This document shows, piece by piece, positions 55,903 through 64,000 of a stretch of 64,000 nucleotides of DNA. Position numbers and translations under genes: made by a program. The stretch is from Simmondsia chinensis. Lineage: Eukaryota; Streptophyta; Magnoliopsida; Caryophyllales; Simmondsiaceae. The stretch is taken from NCBI GenBank assembly GCA_018398585.1, contig JAGTTD010000001.1, positions 37,463,938-37,527,937 of the forward strand, read 5' to 3'. The notes below the pieces were generated by a model that was given only the letters and a program-made list of their open reading frames with translations, did not search any database and had not been told where the DNA came from. Within the stretch, counting starts at the first letter, position 1. Every line of letters begins with the position of its first letter.

Positions 55903-56353
55903 TGATACGTTACTAAATGTAATCTAGCTCAAATCAATAGGAATCACAAGCTAAAGTACTATATTTGATAGATAAACCTCAGTAATGGGGGATTTACATG
56001 GAAGAAAAGGGGGAAGATAGAGAGAAATAGGGGGAGGGATAGAGAAAACACACAATATCATTTAACATATCTAAACCCTAATCCTTAACTTCCTATTTAT
56101 AGAAGAAACCCCCCAAAATATCTAAAAATATCTTCGGGTAAGGTGGCAGCCCTTGGAAGGTTTTAAAAGGAGGTTGCTGATGGCGGTGCTGCCGTGGCAT
56201 GATGTATTGGTGGCATCTTGGAGGCATCGAGTTGTATGTTGTGGTGATGCCAGGTATAGCAGCTTGGCGGCCAGGATGACGAGATGGCGGAAGCAACAGT
56301 GGCTGTAACCGGGCGAGACGTATTGGCGGCTAGGCGATACTCATGTTGTATCA
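55903..56353 (-). repeat. 5' LTR of the gypsy-like element
   Basis: 451 bp, plus-strand ends tgatacgtt and gttgtatca (inverted TGATAC/GTATCA). It carries a TATA-like ctataaatag on the minus strand near 56094. Confidence 0.85.
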
Positions 56354-56358
56354 GAAGT

Positions 56359-57180
56359 GCAAACTGTTTATTCGTGATGTTGGACGAAATACAAAGAAAA
56401 AGATAAATTATTGAAATAGAATACAAATATAGCTACACATACATCATACTTGCTAACTTACATGGTCTTCTTATGTGTTCCCAACCTTGAATGTCATTTA
56501 TGTAATAGTGTTTACTCCAATAATCGTGCTAAGAACACAAAAATATTTGAGTAACCAATATTGGAAGTATAGTATTAATCGTAAAATATTTGAATAATCA
56601 ATATAAAAAATATAGTAAAAATTTGCAATTAATTTATGATAGTACTATGAGATGGATATGAAATATGCGAGCGTATGACATAAAAAAAAAATGTAGTAGG
56701 AAGGAGTGATGAAAAAAAAAGGATAAATGAAAAAGAAAAATGGTATTATAGACAATTAAATACTGTCTCTTTTAAATTTTAATTGCGTTGATAAATTAAA
56801 TTGAGTTAACTAGAAGCCAATAGTTGACTATATCCAATTTGATCCCCAAAAATTAATAATAATAAAAAAATAAAAAAAATTGAGAAACACCTAAAAAGCC
56901 CCTCTAGTTTTAGGATGGTTTTCTTCTTTTTTATTTGAAAGCACCCAAAAAACAAGGAGAGAAAGAGAAGACTTCAAAAGTTCTTGAATTCTCTCGAACT
57001 AAAATCTTAAAATTCAAAACCCTTTCTTCAAATTAGATATCGAGCCTCAGCCTCAATACAAGCCTCGTGCCCTTGTCAAGAAATTAAGCTCATCATCGGT
57101 GTTCAACGAAGCCAAGTATTAGGAGATCGAACCAGAGGACTTGTCGTCTGGTTGTAATTGATATACGTTTACAAAGATTG
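56359..57180. other. Gap, possible short exon-like fragment
   Basis: Mostly AT-rich. 57030-57150 on the plus strand reads IEPQPQYKPRALVKKLSSSS then VFNEAKY, a stop, and EIEPEDLSSG, which looks like part of a decayed host-gene copy, but I do not recognise it. No start, splice sites or second exon could be fixed. Confidence 0.25.
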
Positions 57181-57328
57181 TGTTGGAACTTTTAGGCTAT
57201 ATTATATAGGTGTCAATATTGTATGTGCTGAGCCCATTGGGCCTTCCTTGTATGACTTGTGTAGCCCATTCATTATTCTATAAATGAATGAGAGGGCCAC
57301 TACTCTATGTGTGCTCCTCATTATTTCA
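57181..57328 (+). repeat. Short copia-type LTR (5')
   Basis: 148 bp, tgttggaact to ttatttca, followed without gap by tggtatcagagcc (57329-57341), an initiator-tRNA primer site. A TATA-like ctataaatgaatg is inside. No matching 3' LTR is seen downstream. Confidence 0.7.
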
Positions 57329-57341
57329 TGGTATCAGAGCC

Positions 57342-57449
57342 ATCCCGAGTCCTCTCGTAAAGGCAAACCCAAGCCTCCCTTTTTCCTCTAATGCTTTCCA
57401 AAAAAAGGGCCAACCCTAGCCGCCGCCATCATTAACCCTAGCTGCCACC

Positions 57450-57483
<34 letters not shown>

Positions 57484-57960
57484 CCTCCCTCTCCTGTCTG
57501 GTGCACCCTATGGCCGACACAACATCGTCCACCACCTCTCCAGGCCCGGCATCCTCTCCACGCAAATTGTGCACCGCCCACCATCGGTGGCACTCCATCT
57601 CTTCCCACGCCATTTAGCGTCTCTAATGTCCGACAACACATATAGTCTACACTCGATTTGAATGATCCATCAACCTACTTAGTATGGCGCCCGCTCCTTT
57701 ATCTCCTATTGTCGGGGTTATGCTATTGATGACCATCTTGATGGTTCATCCCTTCCACCTGCCGCTTCCGCTCCGACCTACCATTACTGGATTTCGTTTA
57801 TGGGATTCTAATTCACCTAAATTCCCGACGAGTAGAGATGTCGTGTTTGATGAGTCTTCGTTGTTGCATACACAGAAGACGTCATCAGTTAGTTGTGGCT
57901 CAGGTCAGGTGCAGAGGTCAGAGGTAGTATATCTACAGTTAAGTAACATAGTTCAACTTT
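57342..57960 (+). pseudogene. Copia leader/gag start and integrase end, internally deleted
   Basis: After the primer site a leader with a (tc)n run (57453-57480) leads to ATGGCCGACACAACATCG at 57510, a probable gag start, and then quickly to gag-like LNDPS-YL text. The frame at 57770-57950 reads ITGFRLWDSNSPKFPTSRDV, VFDESSLL, which is the end of copia integrase (G-RLWDP-S-K---SRDV-FDE). Protease and the integrase core are missing, so a large internal deletion or a recombination joined the two. Confidence 0.6.
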
Positions 57961-58129
57961 AGATAGCTTCCACATATAGCATTCAGTCACCTCCATTATA
58001 GATTTCTGAAAGAAATAAAGAGGCTGAAGCCGTTCAGCAGTTGGAGTACCATTTAGTTGTTAGTGGAAGACAGAATAGACAAGCTATGCCACAGAGGTGT
58101 GGTTATGAAGAAATGATAGCTTTTGCTCT

Positions 58130-58343
58130 TACAGCTGTGTCTAGAGCTAATTCAGAAAAAAAAAGATTGGCTTTGCTGATAACTTCATCGATATGTTCAT
58201 TAAAGTGCTACCTAGCAGAAAGTTCCAGCATCGCTCGAACTCCGTTAGGTTTTCTGTTTTGTTGAGATAACCCCGTGTGGGGTGTTTTGTGGAGAAGGTG
58301 GAGAAAATTCTTTTATGTATAAATTTGAGTCAAGGTGGAGATT
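58130..58343 (+). pseudogene. End of copia RNase H and polypurine tract
   Basis: Plus-strand text gives NFIDMFIKVLPSRKFQHRSN, the DIFTKALP--KF-H end of copia RNase H, ending with a stop near 58264. A purine run, caaggtggagatt, at 58331-58343 sits directly before the next LTR. Upstream RT is missing. Confidence 0.65.
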
Positions 58344-58890
58344 TGTTAGGATGTGCCTCAAATTAGTAGTTCTGGGATCGGGTGCAACAGGGAGAAGGCC
58401 GATTGATCGAGAGCATGGCCGAGCGATCGGGAACAACGCCTTTGGGAGAGCTGCTTCGGCAGCTTGGCCAATCGATCGGGGTCCTTCCCGATTGATCGGG
58501 ACTTGTTTTCTTTGCTTGCCCTACTTTTTCGCTGCCACATATATATATTGAAGAGAGACGTGAGCTTTTTGAGGCGAAGAGCAGCTGCACAGTTTAAAAT
58601 AGATCCAAATAAAGTTGAGCGCCATCATCATTGAGAGAAAGAGGAAGTGAATTGTAATTTTTTCATTATTTGCATTCAATAAAGATTCTCCATCTTCTCC
58701 CATGGTTTTTCTCTTCTTGATTAAAGAGGGGTTTTCCACGTAAATCACCGTGTTCTTTGTTTGTTCTCTTTTATCTTTTGTTTATTTCTCTTGTTTGTTA
58801 TAGTATTTGAATCGGATCCCGTATTGGGTGTTATGTTCCGCTTCTCAAATTGATATCAGTGTATATCATATTTGAGTCCAGTTCCTCACA
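58344..58890 (+). repeat. Copia LTR with a polypurine tract before and a primer site after it
   Basis: 547 bp, tgttaggatgtgcctc to gttcctcaca. It is preceded by the purine tract of an element end and followed by ttgatatcagagc (58893-58905), a primer site of an element start. Within it, 58385-58500 has five diverged gatcgatcggg-type units. A TATA-like catatatatattg lies near 58540 and a polyadenylation signal aataaag at 58678-58684. Confidence 0.6.
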
Positions 58891-58905
58891 GATTGATATC
58901 AGAGC

Positions 58906-60074
58906 ATATCAAATTTGTCAAGATCCCCACAAAATCATGAGTTGCTCGTCAATTACAATATTGGCTCAATATTTAGGCTACCGGTTTTTCTTTTTATGGT
59001 TTAGCCTCTAGGATTATGTTGGGCATTGGACAGAAGTTTTGATCCTTATAATTATTCACGTTAGTAGAGGTGAAACTCACCTTACCAGATTTACCTTAAG
59101 AAGTCTTAAAATTGTTGGAACCAAATATTGAAAAAAATATACAAAACATATAAAAGGAAGGATGTTACCTGGAACACGTGAAAATGGCGAAAGCCAATAA
59201 AGTCACAATTAAGCAAGATGCAGATCACGCTCTCTTTAACACGGTTTTGTGCCCCTCGGATCTAAGCTGGTGCAGCAGGTATCGACGCGCCACCTCCAGA
59301 ATATTACGCCCAACCTCTATTGACACTTTCTAGGTCTACACAACCTTGAAAGATAGAGCCTCTCTAACACCTTACTCAGCCAAAATAGCGAAGGAAACCA
59401 TAAAAAATAAAGTAAAATAGTTGTGTTTTTTTTTTTAAAGAGAAAACTCACGTACAACATTTGCAAGAGAAACAAACCTTTATACACATAGACTAATCAT
59501 ACGCTTGCATTAACTTTGAAAATAAAAGCAACGGTCAAAAAATTTACATTGAGGACCTGGAACGGTCAAATTAAAATAAACCTCTTAAATTGATATTTTA
59601 TTAAATTTTATCAATAAAAAAGGGAGGATATAATTAGTGGTATTTCAATATAAATTTATCAACAATTAAAGATTATAAATGACATTACTACATAAAATTT
59701 AAAAATCACAATTAAAAGAATTATTTTTTATTAAAATATCCAACAGATTGTACCTATTGTTTTTTGAAGAAATACAAAAAAATTATTTTGTGATGCAATT
59801 TTTTTTATTCGAATTTTGTGTTTACAGGTATGAAGCTCACCATAAGAAAAATTAGAAGAAAATCTAGAAAACACACTTTTAAACTGTTTTTTCAATTTTT
59901 CAAAAATATAGGGAAAAATTCAAAACTATTTTTCAAATTTTCTAGTTGAAAAACTGGTCTCTTGAATACATTTTTTATTTTTCAATTGTCTATCCCAAAA
60001 TTTTTTCCGAATAATTAGAAACTTTTCTATTTGTAAGCATGAGTGACTAAAGTTGTATGAAATATAGAAGTGCA
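58906..60074. other. Gap without recognised genes
   Basis: 58936-58980 (gagttgctcgtcaattacaa) may be the gag start of the element whose LTR ends at 58890. The stretch 59160-59400 is GC-richer (ctcggatctaagctggtgca) but has no open frame and no recognised match. The remainder is AT-rich. Confidence 0.4.
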
Positions 60075-60083
60075 ATGCAAATA

Positions 60084-60759
60084 GGGTGATTTTTCAAAAT
60101 AACACATTTTGCCATTTTTATTTCTAAAATAACACGCCAAAATTTAAAATTATCAAAACAGTACACGAAAATTGAAAATTACCAAAACAGCGCGCATAGT
60201 CAACGTGTCCTTGCTACCTAAGCAAGGCCATTTTGGTCATTTTACTTTTTTTTAAAATTAAAAAAGAAAAGATTTTTTTTATTGTTATTTATTTATTTTT
60301 TTATGGTTAGAACAACCTTTCACCAAAATGTTTAAAAAAAAATTTAAGGTTGCCTAAATTTTTAGTATTATATTCTATAGATACTATTATTCGATATGTC
60401 AAAATTTATTGTGAGAAAAATATATAGTTACTTTTATTATTGTTGTTATATATTTGAATTTTTATGTTATGCAAAAAATTTAGGCAACGTTAAGTTTTTT
60501 TTAACATTTTGGTGAAAGGTTGTTCCAACCTTAAAAAGAATTTTCTTTTTTTTTTTATTCTGTAAAAAGTAAAATAACCAAAACGTCTTTGCTTAGGTGG
60601 CAAGTGCATGCAGATTGGGAGTGTTGTTTTGATAATTTTTAATTTTTGCGTGCTATTTTGATAATTTTAAATTTTTACATGATATTTTGATCATTTTAAA
60701 TTTTTTTGTGCTATTTTAAAAATAAAAATATTAAAATATACTATTTTAAAAAATCACCC
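60084..60759. mobile_element. Mutator-like long-TIR MITE, copy 2
   Basis: Arms gggtgatttttcaaaataac and the inverted ttaaaaaatcaccc, each extending for about 230 bp with caacctttcaccaaaatgtt near their inner ends. The flanking 9-mers atgcaaata (60075-60083) and aaacaaata (60760-60768) agree at seven positions. It shares its arms with 29110-30549 but has a different, shorter interior. It ends 555 bp upstream of the DUF617 start codon. Confidence 0.75.
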
Positions 60760-60768
60760 AAACAAATA

Positions 60769-61314
60769 TCCCATTTTCAAATTCATTTTATAACGGTAAA
60801 CAATAAGTGTTACAGTAAACAATTCCCTAAAATCTCTCTTTTAACAAAAATCATTAAAATTCAAACCCAAATCACATTTGCACCTAACTTAAAACAAAAA
60901 CCGTTTAAGATTTTGGGATTTGTTGCGGATTTTCGCTTGTTAGCTCGGGCATGTATTTTTCCTTTTTTTCTTTTTCTTTTTCTTTGTCTTTTTTACTTTT
61001 GTGAATTTTTTTGAGCTCCGCATCGATGGGAGCGACAGTTCTCTCTAATTATAAGAAGAAAAAAAATATATAATTACACTCCCAAACTATATAACCTTAA
61101 TGTTTTGGATTAACAAATAACCTCAATTTTCCGTATGCAAAATATGACAAGAAGATCCCCGTTCATCCCTCCGCAGACTAAGTCCCACCACAAAATCTTA
61201 CCGAACTCCAAATCCTCTCCTTCCTTCCCCTTCTCTCTCATCTCCCTCTCTCTTTCTCTCTCTCCCCTCTTCTTCTCTGCCATGGCCATCTCCCATTTCT
61301 AGTTCTAATCAGCC
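60769..61314 (+). promoter_or_regulatory. Upstream and 5' leader region of the DUF617 gene
   Basis: 60940-61010 is t/c-rich (ctttttctttttctttgtct). 61205-61280 is a pyrimidine patch (ctctctttctctctctcccc) typical of plant core promoters or leaders. A tiny upstream frame, ATG at 61282 to TAG at 61300-61302 (six codons), ends 12 bp before the main start. No convincing TATA box was fixed; tataattacac at 61066 is one candidate. Confidence 0.5.
61282..61302 (+). other. Six-codon upstream ORF in the leader
   Basis: ATG GCC ATC TCC CAT TTC TAG, in a good gccATGG context, directly before the main ORF. If the transcript starts upstream of it, this frame could reduce translation of the DUF617 protein. 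The transcript start is not known. Confidence 0.5.
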
Positions 61315-62067
61315 ATGGTGGATTCCGAACCCGAACCTTCGACCCCCAAAGCCACCTTGCCTGAAACAGCCCCACCAACACCAGAAGGCGACCCTCAGAC
61401 ACCATCCTCATCAAAGCCATCATCTTCTCTTGTCCAACCCTCTCGCAAGAAGAAACGCGCCAAGCCCTTTCGCGTCTTCCGCTCTATCTTCCGCTCTTTC
61501 CCCATTCTCACCCCAATGTGCAAGCTCCCCTCCCTTCCTGGCGGTCTACCTGACATAACTCACCGCGGCAACGTGGGCAATCGCATCACGGGCACGCTTT
61601 TCGGGTACGTAAAGGGCCGGGTGAGCCTCTCATTACAGGAGAACCCTCGGACTTTACCCACTTTGGTGGTAGAGCTCGCCATGCAAACAAGTGTTCTACA
61701 AAAGGAGTTGAGTTCTGGGATGGTGAGGATTGCGTTGGAATGTGAGAAGAGACAGGAGAAAGAGAAGATGAAGATTCTAGAAGAGCCCTTATGGACTATG
61801 TACTGTAATGGGAAGAAGACGGGGTATGGGGTAAAAAGGGAAGCTACAGAGGAAGATTTGAATGTAATGGAGCTGCTAAGGGCGACATCAATGGGCGCTG
61901 GGGTGCTTCCAGGGAACCCAGAAATTGAGGGGTCAGATGGAGAGTTGGCGTACATGAGGGCTCATTTTGAGCATGTTGTGGGTTCAAAGGATTCTGAGAC
62001 ATTGTATATGTTAAGCCCTGAGGGGAATAGTGGGCCTGAGCTAAGTATTTTCTTTGTCAGGATTTGA
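61315..62067 (+). CDS. MIZU-KUSSEI 1-like protein (DUF617 family)
   Basis: A single uninterrupted 250-codon frame without introns, as usual in this family. Residues 1-70 are Pro/Ser-rich and basic (PSRKKKRAKPFRVFRSIFRS). The DUF617 domain runs from about residue 85 to the end: NRITGTLFGYVKGRVSLSLQ, LVVELAMQTSVLQKELSSGM, EEPLWTMYCNGKKTGYGVKR, SMGAGVLPG, ELAYMRAHFEHVVGSKDSET and the terminal GPELSIFFVRI. This matches the whole domain order of MIZ1, a land-plant protein needed for root hydrotropism in Arabidopsis and reported at the endoplasmic reticulum; most paralogues have no known role. The start at 61315 (gccATGG) is the first ATG of the frame. This is the only intact host gene in the window. 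Confidence 0.93.
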   Translation: MVDSEPEPSTPKATLPETAPPTPEGDPQTPSSSKPSSSLVQPSRKKKRAKPFRVFRSIFRSFPILTPMCKLPSLPGGLPDITHRGNVGNRITGTLFGYVKGRVSLSLQENPRTLPTLVVELAMQTSVLQKELSSGMVRIALECEKRQEKEKMKILEEPLWTMYCNGKKTGYGVKREATEEDLNVMELLRATSMGAGVLPGNPEIEGSDGELAYMRAHFEHVVGSKDSETLYMLSPEGNSGPELSIFFVRI

Positions 62068-62256
62068 GGTTTTTTGTTTTTGTTTATGCATGCATGCACG
62101 AATGGCTCATATGTCTATGTATTGTAAAATTATTGGTATGGAAATGATGAGGTTTCATGCAATGATTAGTCCGTGTATGCAGTGCATGTTGCATAGGATT
62201 TTTAGGCGAGTAAGTAGTTTTTTTTGTTTGTTTTTTTTCAATTATACGAAATTGTT

Positions 62257-62262
62257 AATAAA
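62257..62262 (+). terminator. Candidate polyadenylation signal of the DUF617 gene
   Basis: An aataaa sequence about 190 bp after the stop codon, following t-rich sequence. Position fits a normal plant 3' UTR; not tested. Confidence 0.35.
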
Positions 62263-62305
62263 TTTGTGTGAGTGTCATGTAAAATTTTTTCTCAAATTTT
62301 TGGCT

Positions 62306-62716
62306 TTAGTGGGGATAAAGGCATTGGAGGCAAAACTGAAGGACCTGGCACCAACGACGCCCGATGGCGGTGAGGCTGTTGGGTATAGCTGTGCTAATGC
62401 ATCCATGGACAGGGGTCAAGAGAGCAGGATGAGAGAAGCCTGAGGTAATAAGACAAGGGGAGTTTATGAATGCTTGAGGCAAGAGGAGACCCAACTGCTG
62501 TCGTCCTGATGGTGGTAGGAGACGAGCCAGCACAAGGAAGCCCGGTCGCCCCTGCCAACGGAGGGGGACCTCGTCATGGTGGCGCTCCCAATTCTTGAGA
62601 GATCGGAGACCACCGCGTCTCTGTATTGGGTTGGGGGGCCTCCAAGGCACAGTTTTGTGGCTACCGGGGCTGCCGTTGCTGTGTGTAGGGTTAGAATAAT
62701 TGGGGCATCCGGCCAT
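62306..62716 (-). CDS. Small unrecognised ORF with promoter-like upstream sequence
   Basis: A 136-codon minus-strand frame, ATG at 62714-62716 (taATGG), in a block of much higher GC than its surroundings. Residues include MAGCPNYSNPTHSNGSPGSH and RRGGLRSLKNWERHH; I recognise no domain. Upstream on the minus strand lie a telomere-box-like aaccctaacccta (about 62726-62740) and a TATA box at 62845-62856, 130-150 bp away. It could be a small gene, the start of a longer spliced gene or part of a repeat with an LTR-like promoter. The plus strand of the same block is also open for a while. Its 5' end lies about 640 bp downstream of the DUF617 stop. Confidence 0.25.
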   Translation of the reverse strand: MAGCPNYSNPTHSNGSPGSHKTVPWRPPNPIQRRGGLRSLKNWERHHDEVPLRWQGRPGFLVLARLLPPSGRQQLGLLLPQAFINSPCLITSGFSHPALLTPVHGCISTAIPNSLTAIGRRWCQVLQFCLQCLYPH

Positions 62717-62844
62717 TAGAAAAAATTAGGGTTAGGGTTCACCTGTTATTTTTGAAAAACAAAAGAAATAAGTGGAGGACACATTAGAAAGCAAGAAAAG
62801 AAAATAAAAAGAGAATGGGTCGATGAATAGAGTTATAACCCTCG

Positions 62845-62856
62845 TTATTTATAGAG
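62845..62856 (-). promoter_or_regulatory. TATA box on the minus strand
   Basis: Reads ctctataaataa, followed by a leader with cgagggttataactctattc. It would drive transcription toward 62716. Confidence 0.4.
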
Positions 62857-62859
62857 GGA

Positions 62860-64000
62860 ACGGAAAGGGTGAAAATACATAAATAATCCTAATTAATCTC
62901 GATAGAGTACATAAGATAAAATGAAATACAATATTATCCTAGATATATTTACATATATTATTGCAAAGTTTTCCTCATCTCAAATTCCTCCATTTACTAG
63001 TCCATGTAATTTCATAAGTTTACTATTCAACTTCCTTAGAAAACCTAAACTAATTCATAAAATCGCTATTAGAGCATTTGAAAAAAAAAAAATTTAACAT
63101 ATTAATAAGGAGCTAAAAATAATAATTTAAGTTTAAATCAACGAAAATGTCGATATGACATATTAAATCTTTTTAAATTATAAACTCCCTCCCTGCATCG
63201 CACGGGGTTACACTAGCGTCCTTAATTATTTACAGAAGGAAGTAGTGAAGTAATATATCTTTTAGTAGTGAATAATTTTTCTTACATATACATTGGGCTC
63301 AAAATAAGTATCTTAACCGGAAACTTAGGCACCATTTAGAATGTGGAAAATATTGCAAAAGGAAAAAAATAAAATAAAAGGAAAGTAGTTTTTGTTGGAA
63401 TATTTCAAAAATATGAAGGAGAAAAATTAAATTAAAAATTTTTAAAAGTTATAGTAAAAATTGAGGAAAATCATTCTCCCCTTGAAACAAGCTGGAAGAT
63501 TGGAAAAAAGAAAAAGGAAAAAAAAAAAAAATCTCAGCCTAATATGCATTACACTTAATCTTAGCTTCATGTTTCGTTAACAAGGTGAGTTTTGCTTGTC
63601 ACATAAGTTTATTCAATATATATAATTATGTTCGCTTATATATAAAGCATAAATAGAATAGAGTATTTATAATTTATATGCTTGATGAATAGAATATTTA
63701 AACTTCAGGGTATGTAAGTAATAAAATTTTGAGAAAATTCTGGTTCAGGTTGACCAGGTACCGACAACGCCTGAGGGCACTAAAACTACTGACAAGGATG
63801 TTATAATTGGGATTTTACATATGATCTTTAGGGGCTTTAATAACCCAATTCATAGGATCAAATCGAAACTTGTAGGATTCTACTGAATGTATAATATAAT
63901 TATTTTCGCTATTAAAATTAGTTCCATAGTTTAGAAGATTTTCAAATAACAATACTAGAAAACACACATTTAGAGACGGAAATTTGAAAAGGCCCATGCA
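62860..64000. other. Right-hand gap
   Basis: AT-rich intergenic sequence. A short piece at 63185-63230 (gcatcgcacggggttacacta) and 63325-63345 (taggcaccatttagaat) resemble ends of plant repeats. No gene, RNA or complete element is seen up to the window edge. Confidence 0.4.

Larger units (their letters stand above)
45081..56353 (-). mobile_element. Gypsy-like gag-only element split by a copia insertion
   Basis: LTRs at 45081-45545 and 55903-56353 match over their length (ctaaatgtaatctagctcaa at the left, gcgatactcatgttgtatca type ends at the right). The perfect target duplication is gaagt at 45076-45080 and 56354-56358. The primer site at 55888-55900 reads TGGTATCAAAGCT on the minus strand. 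The purine run aagggggcgg lies directly right of the 3' LTR at 45546. The only coding seen is a gag-like piece (45961-46671). The interior is interrupted at 46981-55579. Confidence 0.85.

Noticed and set aside
61560..61955. Minus-strand frame over the DUF617 gene
   Set aside because: Antisense shadow of a conserved plus-strand domain.
62726..62740. Interstitial telomere tract
   Set aside because: Only about two telomere-type units; more likely a telo-box motif or chance.

Overview
The window looks like plant nuclear DNA, almost certainly a eudicot: AT-rich, with Ty1/copia and Ty3/gypsy LTR elements, RTE and other LINE remains, MITEs and one recognisable plant gene, a MIZU-KUSSEI 1-like (DUF617) protein at 61315-62067. 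Nearly everything else is transposable-element debris, much of it nested. No prokaryotic signal, CRISPR array, organelle insertion or complete tRNA gene was found. Coding remains carry stops and frameshifts, so apart from the DUF617 gene and one doubtful small ORF they are listed as pseudogenes. All calls come from reading the sequence; no database search was run.

Layout. 1-1345 is the 3' part of an ORF1-only LINE-like element whose second copy lies at 42879-44437 (minus) between 16-bp target duplications. 2474-19509 (minus) is a gypsy-type element holding only gag and protease. A copia element (8178-18572, minus) with gag, protease, integrase, RT, RNase H and an extra third ORF is nested inside its right LTR, and a SINE (13696-13986) is nested inside that copia pol gene. 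The SINE head is an almost complete 5S rRNA sequence and its tail matches the 3' end of an RTE-type LINE found at 27060-29046 in the same window. 21487-24876 holds two nested short-LTR non-autonomous elements, each carrying an RNA-recognition-motif segment that resembles polypyrimidine-tract-binding proteins. 29110-30549 and 60084-60759 are two members of a long-TIR, Mutator-like MITE family. 30609-35926 is a decayed copia element. 36130-36707 is a hAT-type MITE with two tRNA-like segments inside it. 37034-42155 (plus) is the best-preserved element, a chromodomain Ty3/gypsy inserted in an older LTR. 45081-56353 is a gypsy-like gag-only element split by a copia element (46981-55579) that has LTRs of about 2.1 kb; both have perfect 5-bp target duplications. 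57181-58905 is a patchwork of copia pieces. The DUF617 gene follows, with a MITE about 550 bp upstream of its start.

How things work together. Many insertions can be ordered by nesting: gag-pro gypsy, then copia, then SINE; gypsy-like, then copia; outer then inner RRM element. The RTE-type LINE and the 5S-headed SINE share their 3' end, which fits a LINE/SINE partnership. The features most worth follow-up are the 5S-headed SINE, the ORF1-only LINE family, the RRM-carrying LTR elements and the tRNA-like pair inside a hAT MITE.
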